Shown: piece after piece, positions 53,560 through 62,260 of the stretch
How the letters are laid out: every line of letters starts with the position of its first letter
Position numbering within the stretch: the first letter of the stretch is position 1
Source of the DNA: Flavobacterium limicola
Lineage (GTDB): Bacteria > Bacteroidota > Bacteroidia > Flavobacteriales > Flavobacteriaceae
Length of the DNA: 64,000 bases
Reading direction: 5' to 3'
Assembly (NCBI RefSeq): GCF_003634755.1
Contig: NZ_RBXA01000001.1
Span: forward strand, 806,001 to 870,000
The notes under the pieces: generated by a model
The model's input: the letters and a program-made list of their open reading frames with translations, nothing else
Told to the model about the DNA's origin: nothing
The model's database searches: none
Made by a program: the position numbers and the translations under genes

Positions 53560-55710
53560 ATGAATACTTTTATTACAGTTACAAAGTCTCAAAATCTCAA
53601 AATCTCAAAGTCCAAGAATCTGACATATTATATGTCTTCTGTCTTTTTTCTTGCATCTTTTATCTCTTTTTCTCAAGTCAAAGACACGACGAAAGTAAAC
53701 CAACTTGATGAAGTTTTGGTTTCTGCAGTACGTGTTACCACAAAAACGCCAGTAAGTTTCAGTAATTTAGACAAAAAGGAAATCAAATTCCGAAACTTAG
53801 GACAGGATATTCCTATTCTGATGAATTATTTACCGTCAGTTGTCACGACTTCTGATGCCGGAAATGGTGTGGGTTACACCGGAATTCGGGTTCGTGGTAG
53901 CGATGCAACGAGAGTGAACGTTACCATCAACGGAATTCCGTATAATGATTCCGAAAGTCATGGAACGTTCTGGGTGAATATGCCAGATTTTGCGTCTTCA
54001 GTGGAGAGTTTGCAATTACAACGCGGTGTAGGAACTTCTACTAATGGAGCAGGTGCTTTTGGTGCCAGTTTAAATATGTTAACTGATAATTTTGCCAAAG
54101 AAAGCTCGGGTGAAATTTCCAACTCTTTGGGGAGTTTTAATACCAGGAAACACACCGTAAAATTCAGTACGGGTTTAATGAACAATCATTTTGAAATTGC
54201 GGGACGTTTATCGGCCATCAAGTCTGATGGGTTTGTAGATCGTGGAGCATCTGATTTGAAATCGTATTTTCTTCAGGGAACGTATGTGGGCAAAACTACT
54301 TTGATAAAAGGATTGGTTTTTGGTGGTACCGAAAAAACGTACCAGTCTTGGAACGGAATAGATGGTGAAACCTTAAAAAATGATCGAACGTTTAATTCAG
54401 CAGGTGCTTTCACGGACGAACAAGGAAATGCTCGTTTTTATGACAATGAAACCGATAATTACCAGCAAGATCACTCACAATTGCTTTGGAACGAAAAAAT
54501 ATCAGAAAACTGGAGTATAAATTTTGCGTTGCATTACACAAAAGGAAAAGGGTTTTATGAAAATTATAAAGAAGATGCTGATTTTGCAGATTATGGATTA
54601 CAGCCTATTGGCACTATTACAACAACGGATTTAGTGCGACAAAAATGGTTAGAGAATGATTTCTATGGAACTACATTTTCTGCTAATTATAAAGATGAAA
54701 AACTGGATGTGATTTTTGGTGGCGGTTGGAATAAGTATGAAGGCGACCATTTTGGAAAAGTCATTTGGGCACGAAATGCTTCTCAGAGTGAGTTAGAAGA
54801 TCGCTATTATGATGACTATGCCAATAAAACGGATGGAAATATTTTTGCGAAAGCCAATTACCAAATCACGGAGCAATTAAGTTTATTTGGAGATTTGCAA
54901 TATAGATCAGTGAATTACAAAGCAAACGGTGTCCAGCCAACAGTTGTGGATGATACTTTTAATTTCTTTAACCCTAAAACAGGATTAACCTATACGATCA
55001 ATTCTGGAAATTCCGTTTATTTATCGTATGCCAGAGCCAATCGCGAACCCAATAGGAGTGATTATGAAGGCGGAAACGTAAAGCCGGAAAAGTTGAATGA
55101 CTTTGAATTGGGTTGGCGATATGTTGCGGAGAAAGTACAATTCAATTCGAATGTGTATTATATGGCCTATAAAGATCAATTGATTTTAACGGGAGGTTTA
55201 GATGATGTTGGTGCACCAATACGTTCCAATAGCGAAAAAAGTTATCGTTTAGGACTGGAAGTTGATGCTACAATAGCGTTGACAGATCAATTGATTATTC
55301 GTCCTAATTTTACGTTGAGTGCTAATAAAAATACTGATTTAGCGGTAGAAGGTCAGAATTATGGGACTACAGATATTGCGTATTCACCATCAATTATTGC
55401 GGGAAATATTTTGGTTTATACACCTATTGAAAATCTTCATATTTCATGGTTGCAAAAATTTGTAGGAGAACAATACATGAATAACATCGAATTGCCTGCC
55501 GCTAAGTTGGCGGATTACTTTGTCAACGATTTAAATGTTGCCTACACTTTTAAGCCAAAAACTATCTTCAAAGAAATTGTGTTGACGGGTTTAGTGAATA
55601 ATTTTTTAGATAAGAAATATGTTTCTAACGGATACATGTATGATGTATATCCGTATTATTATCCACAAGCGGGAATTAATTTTCTTGCTGGTTTGACACT
55701 AAAGTTTTAG
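53560..55710 (+). CDS. TPP-regulated TonB-dependent outer-membrane receptor
   Basis: A 716-residue TonB-dependent receptor: signal region, plug domain (LDEVLVSAVRVTTKTPVSFSNLDKK, then GYTGIRVRGSDATRVNVTINGIPYNDSE), and a 22-strand type barrel ending GLTLKF. Because a TPP riboswitch precedes it, the likely cargo is thiamine or a thiamine precursor. The start ATG 53560 gives a 24-residue basic region before the hydrophobic signal; ATG 53632 is an alternative, and the DNA between them (53586-53609) is a simple TCTCAAAA repeat of the sort usually found in spacers. Confidence 0.9.
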   Translation: MNTFITVTKSQNLKISKSKNLTYYMSSVFFLASFISFSQVKDTTKVNQLDEVLVSAVRVTTKTPVSFSNLDKKEIKFRNLGQDIPILMNYLPSVVTTSDAGNGVGYTGIRVRGSDATRVNVTINGIPYNDSESHGTFWVNMPDFASSVESLQLQRGVGTSTNGAGAFGASLNMLTDNFAKESSGEISNSLGSFNTRKHTVKFSTGLMNNHFEIAGRLSAIKSDGFVDRGASDLKSYFLQGTYVGKTTLIKGLVFGGTEKTYQSWNGIDGETLKNDRTFNSAGAFTDEQGNARFYDNETDNYQQDHSQLLWNEKISENWSINFALHYTKGKGFYENYKEDADFADYGLQPIGTITTTDLVRQKWLENDFYGTTFSANYKDEKLDVIFGGGWNKYEGDHFGKVIWARNASQSELEDRYYDDYANKTDGNIFAKANYQITEQLSLFGDLQYRSVNYKANGVQPTVVDDTFNFFNPKTGLTYTINSGNSVYLSYARANREPNRSDYEGGNVKPEKLNDFELGWRYVAEKVQFNSNVYYMAYKDQLILTGGLDDVGAPIRSNSEKSYRLGLEVDATIALTDQLIIRPNFTLSANKNTDLAVEGQNYGTTDIAYSPSIIAGNILVYTPIENLHISWLQKFVGEQYMNNIELPAAKLADYFVNDLNVAYTFKPKTIFKEIVLTGLVNNFLDKKYVSNGYMYDVYPYYYPQAGINFLAGLTLKF

Positions 55711-55732
55711 AATCTTGTTTAGTTATAATGAG

Positions 55733-55766
55733 AAAAATCCTGATGGTTTACCTGTCAGGATTTTTT
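55733..55766. terminator. Bidirectional terminator after the TonB receptor gene
   Basis: AAAAATCCTGA pairs with TCAGGATTTTT around an 11-base loop, between converging genes. Confidence 0.87.
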
Positions 55767-55769
55767 GGT

Positions 55770-56183
55770 TTAATTATAAACCCGTAGCGACGTTCCATTT
55801 ACCTGAACCCGATATTGCTTCATAGGATATTGTAAAGTACCCTGTCCGGTAAACAAACTATATTCTTTGTTGTCACAGCCGCAAACGGCATTTATTCCAT
55901 TTATGGTCATGGTAGAGCAGGAACTTATAGCTTGATTGGGACAAGCAGCATCAAAAGCATTGTAGCCGCTACCAGTATTAAAAACAATAATGCCCCGTGC
56001 GCCAATTCCAGGAACATAAACAGCATTACTAACGAATTTAAGATTAGAGTATTCAGGCAAGTTCATATTGATATCTACTGTGAAACTGTAATTAGGGACA
56101 AATGGATTTGTATTGTTGAAATCAGAATCACTACATGAAAAAAGTAAAGGAATAATGACGGAAAGCAGCAGGTATTTTTTCAT
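55770..56183 (-). CDS. Rieske-fold-like lipoprotein without histidine ligands
   Basis: A 137-residue lipoprotein with lipobox LLFSC (Cys17). The mature part has the beta layout of Rieske [2Fe-2S] proteins: GSGYNAFDAACPNQAIS and INAVCGCDNKEYSLFTGQGTL. In a true Rieske centre the motifs are CxH and CxxH; here they read CPNQ and CGCDN, so both His ligands are missing. Cys residues remain, so it may bind another metal or form disulfides. Similar lipoproteins are widespread in flavobacteria. Function unknown. Confidence 0.78.
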   Translation of the reverse strand: MKKYLLLSVIIPLLFSCSDSDFNNTNPFVPNYSFTVDINMNLPEYSNLKFVSNAVYVPGIGARGIIVFNTGSGYNAFDAACPNQAISSCSTMTINGINAVCGCDNKEYSLFTGQGTLQYPMKQYRVQVNGTSLRVYN

Positions 56184-56282
56184 TTTAAAATAGTGTCAAA
56201 GTATTAGTGAAACAAATTTAATTTATTTAACTTTGAATTATATATGATTAACATATATTTATAGACGAAAAAAAAATAATAG

Positions 56283-56290
56283 TATCTTTG
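56283..56290 (+). promoter_or_regulatory. -7 promoter box of greA
   Basis: TATCTTTG, full match to TAnnTTTG; start expected near 56296, one or two bases before the leader hairpin. Confidence 0.55.
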
Positions 56291-56297
56291 TGGAAAG

Positions 56298-56322
56298 AAA
56301 TCCCGTCCTGATGGGATTTTTT
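56298..56322 (+). terminator. Terminator-like hairpin in the greA leader
   Basis: AAATCCC at 56298-56304 pairs with GGGATTT at 56313-56319, loop of 8, followed by TTT in a run of T6. It lies between the -7 box and the ATG (56346), so all greA transcription must pass it. Confidence 0.65.
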
Positions 56323-56345
56323 CTATTTATATAAATGAGGAATTT

Positions 56346-56822
56346 ATGAGCACAGTATCGTATTACACAGCAGAAGGATTAAAAAAATTAAGAGAAGAAT
56401 TGGATTATTTAAAGAGCGTAATGCGTCCAAAAGCATCTGCAGATATAGCCGAAGCAAGAGATAAAGGCGACCTTTCTGAGAATGCTGAATACGATGCTGC
56501 TAAAGAAGCACAAGGAATGCTTGAAATGCGTATTGCAAAACTGGAAGAAGTACATTCTAATGCCAGATTAATAGACGAAACACATCTTGATGTTTCTAAA
56601 GTATTGGTTTTATCCAATGTGAAAATCAAAAACCAAACCAATGGAATGGAAATGAAATACACGTTGGTAGCTGAAAGTGAAGCCGATTTGAAAACTGGAA
56701 AAATCTCAGTAACCTCACCTATCGGGAAAGGTTTATTAGGGAAATCAGTGGGTGAATTTGCTGAAATTACAGTTCCGAATGGTGTTTTGAAATTCGAAAT
56801 TTTGGAAATTTCACGCGACTAA
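56346..56822 (+). CDS. greA: Transcription elongation factor GreA
   Basis: Rescues backtracked RNA polymerase by stimulating transcript cleavage. The 158 residues have the N-terminal coiled coil with the acidic tip (RDKGDLSENAEYDAAKEAQ, containing the catalytic DLSENAEY-type motif) and the C-terminal FKBP-like domain (GKISVTSPIGKGLLGKSVGEFAEITVP). Single hairpin attenuator-like leader precedes it. The HIT gene follows after 34 bases. Confidence 0.97.
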   Translation: MSTVSYYTAEGLKKLREELDYLKSVMRPKASADIAEARDKGDLSENAEYDAAKEAQGMLEMRIAKLEEVHSNARLIDETHLDVSKVLVLSNVKIKNQTNGMEMKYTLVAESEADLKTGKISVTSPIGKGLLGKSVGEFAEITVPNGVLKFEILEISRD

Positions 56823-56856
56823 CTAGTTAAAGGTTTAAACGATTAATTGATTCAAG

Positions 56857-57246
56857 ATGTCAAGTATTTTTACCAAAATTATAAATGGAGAAATTCCGTG
56901 CTACAAAATTGCTGAAGATGAAAATTTCTTGGCTTTTTTGGATGTGAATCCAAATGCAAAAGGACACACACTTTGTATTCCAAAACAAGAAATCAATAAG
57001 ATTTTTGAGATGGAAGATGATTTGTATCTAGGGTTAATGCAGTTTTCTAAAAAAATTGCGGTGGCTTTAGAGAAAACAGTTCCGTGCAAACGTATTGGGA
57101 TGGCAGTTGTAGGACTTGAAGTTCCTCATGCGCACGTTCATTTGATTCCGTTGAATGAAATGGATGAAATGCGTTTTCAAAATAAAGTAACGTTATCCAA
57201 AGACGAATTTGAAGCATTGGCGGCAAGTATAAAAACCAATTTATAG
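56857..57246 (+). CDS. HIT family protein (Hint-like)
   Basis: A 129-residue nucleotide hydrolase. It shows SSIFTKIINGEIPCYKIAED at the start and the histidine triad HAHVHLIP (HxHxHxx) near residue 89. The family hydrolyses adenosine phosphoramidates and similar nucleotide conjugates. Downstream of greA with 34 bases between, and closed by a terminator, so the two may form one transcript. Confidence 0.94.
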   Translation: MSSIFTKIINGEIPCYKIAEDENFLAFLDVNPNAKGHTLCIPKQEINKIFEMEDDLYLGLMQFSKKIAVALEKTVPCKRIGMAVVGLEVPHAHVHLIPLNEMDEMRFQNKVTLSKDEFEALAASIKTNL

Positions 57247-57285
57247 TATTTTTTAAAATAGAATAATTTGGTATGGTTTTCGTTT

Positions 57286-57317
57286 AAAAGGGAATAGGTT
57301 TAAACCTGTTCCCTTTT
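57286..57317 (+). terminator. Terminator after the HIT gene
   Basis: AAAAGGGAATAGGTTT pairs with AAACCTGTTCCCTTTT (one mismatch or G-T pair at the centre), essentially no loop. Confidence 0.8.
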
Positions 57318-57345
57318 CTACTTTATGAAGCCTATATTATATATT

Positions 57346-58512
57346 ATGAAAAACATTTCTTTTTTGTTTTTTTTCTTTTTCTCCATGCTTAGTTTTGGGC
57401 AAGCAAATACCGGATATGTTGGGGTTGATGCTAAAATGGGCGCAATTCCTGCAAATGTAACTACTTCTACACAAGCAATTGCAAACTACATCAACGCTAA
57501 TTTCAAAACAGAAACAGATAAAATCAGGGCGGTTTTTTATTGGACGGCATCAAATATCACTTACGATATTCCAGGAATGAATGCCGTAAATTTTAATGAA
57601 ACAGTTCAGCAGAAAATTGCAAAGACGTTGAAGACTAAAAAAGGCGTCTGTATTCATTATGCTTCCGTTTTTAATGATCTCTCTCAAAAAATTGGAATTC
57701 AATCCTACATCATTGAAGGATATACCAAGCAAAACGGCAAAGTAAGTAACTTGGCTCATGCTTGGGTCGCTGCAAAAGTTGACAGGAAGTGGTATGTATT
57801 TGACCCAACTTGGGGTTCTGGTTATGTTAATAATGGTAAATTTTACAAAAGATTAGATAATGCTTATTTCAAAACTGAGCCAACTAAAATAATAACTTCC
57901 CACATTCCATTTGATTATTTATGGCAATTTTCTAATTATCCTATTACCAATAATGAGTTTTATGAAGGTAAAACCCAAATCAATAAAACTAAGAAATACT
58001 TTGATTTCGAGAAAGAAATTGCAAATCATAATAATTTGTCTGAAGCGAATCAATTGTTCGCTTCAGCACAACGAATAGAAAAAAATGGATTGATTAATAA
58101 CATGATTATAGAACGTTATGAAGGAAAAAAGAAAAAATTGACCTATTTGCGACACAATACTAACATACAGCAATTAAATTCTATTGTAAATGAAATGAAT
58201 GAGGCTGTTGTGTTGTTGAATGATTTTATCCATTATAGAAACAATAAGTTCAGCCCTATTTTTTCAGATGATGAAATTTATCGCATGATTGAAATGCCAA
58301 GAGAAAAACTGGCCAAATGTCAAAATGATCTTTACAAAGTTGGTTTTGTTGGGAATGAAAATGCAACTAATTTGGCTTCGATAAAAAAATCTATCAGCAG
58401 AGCTTTAGCGCAAGCTGAAGAGCATTACTCATTTGTACAAGACTATTTGAACACCTCTAAAACGGTCAGAAAAACGATGTTTTTCAAAGGGTATCGTTTA
58501 GGAGCTCGTTAA
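57346..58512 (+). CDS. Transglutaminase-like secreted protein
   Basis: A 388-residue protein with a signal peptide (FLFFFFFSMLSFGQ). The papain-like transglutaminase core has a catalytic triad: Cys in KKGVCIHYASVFNDL, His in NLAHAWVAAKVD, and Asp in WYVFDPTWGSGYV. It may be a protease or amidase; bacterial members act on peptides in the periplasm. The C-terminal half is helical and charged. ATG 57346 is preferred over the frame start 57325, because it places the signal peptide at the N-terminus. Overlaps the histidine kinase gene by 4 bases at the 3' end. Confidence 0.87.
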   Translation: MKNISFLFFFFFSMLSFGQANTGYVGVDAKMGAIPANVTTSTQAIANYINANFKTETDKIRAVFYWTASNITYDIPGMNAVNFNETVQQKIAKTLKTKKGVCIHYASVFNDLSQKIGIQSYIIEGYTKQNGKVSNLAHAWVAAKVDRKWYVFDPTWGSGYVNNGKFYKRLDNAYFKTEPTKIITSHIPFDYLWQFSNYPITNNEFYEGKTQINKTKKYFDFEKEIANHNNLSEANQLFASAQRIEKNGLINNMIIERYEGKKKKLTYLRHNTNIQQLNSIVNEMNEAVVLLNDFIHYRNNKFSPIFSDDEIYRMIEMPREKLAKCQNDLYKVGFVGNENATNLASIKKSISRALAQAEEHYSFVQDYLNTSKTVRKTMFFKGYRLGAR

Positions 58513-59663
58513 GCTAGATTACTTTTTTTTAAACTCACTTGCATCGTTGTACCTTTGCCAATTTCGGAATTCAAGACTTTGATAGTTCCTTTATGGTATT
58601 CCTCAACGATTCTTTTAGTCAATGAAAGTCCCAAGCCCCAACCTCTTTTTTTGGTAGTAAAGCCAGGTTCGAAAATACTTTTGAATTGTTTTTTCTGAAT
58701 TCCACCACCGGTATCTGAAACGTTTATTTTTACATAATCGCCTTCTTGCTCAATTTCCAGTGCTAATTTTCCTTTGCCTTTCATCGCATCGATTGCGTTT
58801 TTTACCAAATTCTCAATGGTCCAACTGTGAAGTGTAGGATTCAGAGATACCATAATTGGGGATTTTGGTGCTTTGAACGAAAACTCAATTTGTTTAGAAA
58901 ATCGGGATTGCAAATAATCGTAGGACTGAAGAGTTTCTGAGACAATATCTTTGTTTTCTAATTTGGGTTCCGATCCTATTTTAGAAAAACGATCGGTAAT
59001 GGTTTGCAAACGCTCAATGTCTTTTTCAATTTCGAGAGTCGTGCTCTCATCCACATTTTCAGATTTCAATAGTTCCACCCAGCCAATCAAGGAAGAAAGC
59101 GGAGTTCCTATTTGGTGTGCAGTTTCTTTGGCCATTCCGGCCCAAAGTTTGTTTTGCGTTGCCATTTTGGTACTTCGGTAAAAATTGTAAACTAAAGCCC
59201 CAAAAAGCACAATAATTAGCACTAAAGCAACGGGATAATATTTTAATTTATTCAGTAAAGCCGAGTTTCCATAATAGAGTTTTTGAAATTTTCCTGGGAC
59301 ATATTCAATGACAATGGGCTCATTTTCACTTTTTAAATCATGCAAAAAAGCGACTGCCTTTTTATTGTTTTTTACAATAACCTCGTCAATATTTACGGTG
59401 TTTATGATGCTGTCATTTTCTGTAAGTATAATAGGAATCGAAGTATTATCACTGAAAATTTGTAGAGGAAGTTCAACATCCGTGTTTTCACCGGCGTTAA
59501 TAAGTGTTTTTTGCGCTTGCGCCCAAAGATTCATTTTTAATCGTTCTTCATTTTTGAAGATTTGAAAAAAAGTGTAGGTGTTCCAGAGAATCAGTGAAAT
59601 TATTAAAAAAGAGGCGAAAATTATGATCCAACGGGTTGTATTTCTTCTTTCAGAAAACTGCAT
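58509..59663 (-). CDS. Sensor histidine kinase, orphan
   Basis: A 384-residue membrane kinase. Helices at about 12-34 and 142-160 enclose a ~105-residue periplasmic sensor region. His183 in KETAHQIGTPLSSL is the phospho-acceptor of the H box, and the ATPase domain follows with N box ENLVKNAIDAM, G1 SDTGGGI and G2 GLGLSLTKRI. No response regulator gene is next to it, so its partner is elsewhere. The gene converges with, and overlaps by 4 bases, the transglutaminase gene. Confidence 0.92.
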   Translation of the reverse strand: MQFSERRNTTRWIIIFASFLIISLILWNTYTFFQIFKNEERLKMNLWAQAQKTLINAGENTDVELPLQIFSDNTSIPIILTENDSIINTVNIDEVIVKNNKKAVAFLHDLKSENEPIVIEYVPGKFQKLYYGNSALLNKLKYYPVALVLIIVLFGALVYNFYRSTKMATQNKLWAGMAKETAHQIGTPLSSLIGWVELLKSENVDESTTLEIEKDIERLQTITDRFSKIGSEPKLENKDIVSETLQSYDYLQSRFSKQIEFSFKAPKSPIMVSLNPTLHSWTIENLVKNAIDAMKGKGKLALEIEQEGDYVKINVSDTGGGIQKKQFKSIFEPGFTTKKRGWGLGLSLTKRIVEEYHKGTIKVLNSEIGKGTTMQVSLKKSNLA

Positions 59664-59768
59664 AAATTAAATTTTGAATTATAAATATAACGAAATAAAT
59701 GGCGTACTATTTTAGTTTTTGATAAAGAATTTTAATCAAAAAAATGATCGCTTTATTTTATTCTAGTG

Positions 59769-60599
59769 TTATGCGTAGCTATTTTTTTCCTTTTTCCGAA
59801 ATTCTTTGTCAAGTAGATAAATAGAACTTATTGCTATGGTTATTGCTACAGTTAATATTACAATTAGGTTTGTCGTTCCTCCATATAATTCAGTAAATGA
59901 GTACTCGCTTATTGATTTAGTTAAATTCACATTTCTTGAATTAAAATAACTGACAAGTAAGGCTAGGAAATTATTAGTCATGTGTATTATAATGGGCAGA
60001 GTTATTTTGTTTGTTTTAAAATAAACCCAACCTGATAAAATTCCACCAATAGAAGCTCCTATAAACTGCCAAGGATTCAAATGAACTAGACCAAAAAGTA
60101 AACTTGAAATAATTATTGCCTTTAGTGGAGAGTAGCTTTTTAAAAGTCCATTTAGAATAAATCCTCTAAATATCAATTCTTCAAGAATAGGAGCAGCAAT
60201 AACTATGGTAATAAATGAATACACACCCGTCGTACTTCCATCGTCGAGAAATATCTTTTGTATAAAGTCTGGCATTGGGATTTGGCTAATAATAGGGAAT
60301 GTTATTCCTATTTGAATTGCAATTGTCGCAAAGCAAAGCAGTAAAGCAATCTTTATTGAACTAATTCCAAAATCATAATTACTTGTCTCTTGTCTATTTA
60401 TCCTTATACGATGAATAATAACAAAAGTAATCCCCATTGTCAGAACATAATAAATTAAGAATGTGAGTTCTTTTCCTAAAGTTGTTTCAAATATCATTTT
60501 TATAGGGATGAATAAAATTGAAAATAATATTATTGTTCCTACCACTCTCCAACTTTCTCGAATATTGGGATAACTTTCTTCATTACTTATTTTTGCCAT
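59769..60599 (-). CDS. CPBP family intramembrane metalloprotease
   Basis: A 276-residue protein with about seven or eight helices. It carries the CPBP (CAAX protease/bacteriocin-processing) motifs: EELIFRGFI with Glu140, Glu141 and Arg145, a His in SLLFGLVHLNPWQFIG, and an N-rich third motif HMTNNFLA. This Rce1-like group cuts membrane-linked substrates, often of immunity or export type. No partner peptide gene recognised nearby. Confidence 0.92.
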   Translation of the reverse strand: MAKISNEESYPNIRESWRVVGTIILFSILFIPIKMIFETTLGKELTFLIYYVLTMGITFVIIHRIRINRQETSNYDFGISSIKIALLLCFATIAIQIGITFPIISQIPMPDFIQKIFLDDGSTTGVYSFITIVIAAPILEELIFRGFILNGLLKSYSPLKAIIISSLLFGLVHLNPWQFIGASIGGILSGWVYFKTNKITLPIIIHMTNNFLALLVSYFNSRNVNLTKSISEYSFTELYGGTTNLIVILTVAITIAISSIYLLDKEFRKKEKNSYA

Positions 60600-60871
60600 T
60601 TCTTGTTGTTTTATTTTTTTTATTCTGTATCTAACGATCGTGCATATTCTTTATGGAAAACTCCGTTCCAAAATCTCAAATAAAATTTCGAAACGATGCC
60701 CATTAAATTAGTGTGTCTAAATATAAAGAAATAAATGTTTTAGTATTTAGTTTTAATCGAAGAATTTTCTTTCAAAGAAATCACATTCTAATTTTATTCT
60801 AAATCTTTTGTCTTACTTCTTAAAACTTAATCCATTTGTCTACTTTTGTATCTCAGCAAAAACTAAAAAAT
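60600..60871. other. Gap between the CPBP and flavin reductase genes with one promoter box
   Basis: About 270 bases of mostly AT-rich sequence. Apart from the -7 box TACTTTTG at 60841-60848 for the next gene I see no hairpin or reading frame of note. Confidence 0.55.
60841..60848 (+). promoter_or_regulatory. -7 promoter box of the flavin reductase gene
   Basis: TACTTTTG, full match, 23 bases before ATG 60872; this also rules out an upstream TTG start at 60836. Confidence 0.5.
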
Positions 60872-61753
60872 ATGATTACGATTGATCCTAAATGTATTGA
60901 AACGGCTAAATTACAAGGGTATTTACAAAGTTCTGTTGGGCCAAGACCCATTGCTTTTGCCAGTACCATGGATGCGGAAGGGAATCCTAATGTATCGCCT
61001 TTTAGTTTCTTTAATGTGTTCAGTGCAAATCCTCCAATTTTGATATTTTCACCGGCGAGACGCGTTCGTGACAATTCAATAAAACATACGTTAATCAATG
61101 CCGAAGCTACTAGGGAAGTCGTAATTAATGTCGTAAATTACGATATGGTACAACAGATTTCTCTGGCAAGTACGGAGTATGCTGATGGCGTGGATGAGTT
61201 TTTAAAATCAGGCTTGACGCCAATTGCTTCAGAAGTGGTAAAACCGTTTCGAGTGAAAGAATCGCCTGTTCAATTTGAATGCAAAGTGACTCAGATTATT
61301 CCACTGGGAACAGAAGGAGGAGCAGGAAATTTAGTGCTTTGCGAAGTTTTGCGAATACATATTGACGAATCTGTTTTAGATGAAAATGGAGCGATTGATC
61401 AATATAAAATGGACTTAGTTTCCAGATTAGGTGGCAATTGGTATTCGAGGTCAAACCAAGGGCTTTTTGAAGTGCCAAAACCGTTATCAACCTTAGGAAT
61501 CGGAGTGGATGCAATTCCGAATTTTATAAAAGAAAGTCCAATTTTTGATGGAAATGATTTAGGAATGTTAGGGAATGTAGAAGCCTTGCCTACAACCGAA
61601 GAAGTTAGTATATTTGTACAGCAAAATTTTGCAGTAAAAGGAGTTTTAAGTTCCGATGATGCTGATAAAGTGCATCTTGAGGCCAAAAAATATTTGAATG
61701 CCAATGATGTTTCTTCCGCGTGGAAAGTGCTTTTGGCAGAGAAAAAAAGATAG
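60872..61753 (+). CDS. Flavin reductase-like, FMN-binding split-barrel protein
   Basis: A 293-residue protein. The N-terminal ~200 residues match the flavin reductase/FMN-binding split barrel family: SSVGPRPIAFASTMDAEGNPNVSPFSFFNVFSANPP with FMN-phosphate contacts. The C-terminal ~90 residues (FKESPIF to LLAEKKR) are helical and extra. The family reduces flavin or uses FMN as cofactor; the reaction is not settled. DUF3127 protein gene is 24 bases downstream. Confidence 0.86.
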   Translation: MITIDPKCIETAKLQGYLQSSVGPRPIAFASTMDAEGNPNVSPFSFFNVFSANPPILIFSPARRVRDNSIKHTLINAEATREVVINVVNYDMVQQISLASTEYADGVDEFLKSGLTPIASEVVKPFRVKESPVQFECKVTQIIPLGTEGGAGNLVLCEVLRIHIDESVLDENGAIDQYKMDLVSRLGGNWYSRSNQGLFEVPKPLSTLGIGVDAIPNFIKESPIFDGNDLGMLGNVEALPTTEEVSIFVQQNFAVKGVLSSDDADKVHLEAKKYLNANDVSSAWKVLLAEKKR

Positions 61754-61777
61754 AACAAAACAATTAAAATAGAGAAG

Positions 61778-62158
61778 ATGGAAGTTACAGGAAAAATTAA
61801 AATGATCGATCAAACTAAAGAAGTTGGATCTGGAGGTTTCAAAAAAAGAGATGTAGTTGTTACAACTGATGAGCAGTATCCACAACATATTCTAGTTCAG
61901 TTTGTTCAAGATAAATGTGACTTATTGAACAGTTTTCAAGTAGGTGAGCCAGTTAAAATTGATATTAATCTTAGAGGTAGAGAATGGACAAATCCTCAAG
62001 GGGAAACAGTTTATTTCAATACTATTCAAGGATGGAGAATTGGAAAATTACAAGGCGAAGCTCCTTCTGCTGCGCAAATGCCACCTATGCCTGCTGCTGA
62101 AGCTTTTGCACCAGCAACAAACTTAAATGAAGAAGAAGCAGATGATTTGCCATTCTAA
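61778..62158 (+). CDS. DUF3127 protein, SSB-like with an SSB-type acidic tail
   Basis: A 126-residue protein predicted to have an OB-type fold: MEVTGKIKMIDQTKEVGSGGFKKRDVVVTT, then PVKIDINLRGREWTNPQGETVYFNTIQGWRI, followed by a flexible Ala/Pro-rich linker and the tail EEEADDLPF. The tip DDLPF resembles the SSB protein's PINDLPF encoded at 37662, so it may bind the same partner proteins. Function not established. Cotranscribed with the flavin reductase gene. Confidence 0.83.
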   Translation: MEVTGKIKMIDQTKEVGSGGFKKRDVVVTTDEQYPQHILVQFVQDKCDLLNSFQVGEPVKIDINLRGREWTNPQGETVYFNTIQGWRIGKLQGEAPSAAQMPPMPAAEAFAPATNLNEEEADDLPF

Positions 62159-62179
62159 GACATAAAAAAGTTAAAAATT

Positions 62180-62222
62180 AGAAGTCAGAAGTTTGAGTTT
62201 TACTTGAATTTCTGACTTTTTT
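62180..62222 (+). terminator. Terminator after the DUF3127 gene
   Basis: AAGTCAGAA pairs with TTCTGACTT around a ~20-base loop, followed by a T-run. Confidence 0.75.
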
Positions 62223-62260
62223 ATTTTTTTGAAATTGCCGTTGATTTTTGAAATTGAAAA

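Noticed and set aside
53586..53609. Tandem TCTCAAAA repeat as a possible CRISPR or phase-variable tract
   Set aside because: Three short copies only, no spacers; it probably reflects the low-complexity DNA common in spacers here. It only leaves the TonB receptor start uncertain.
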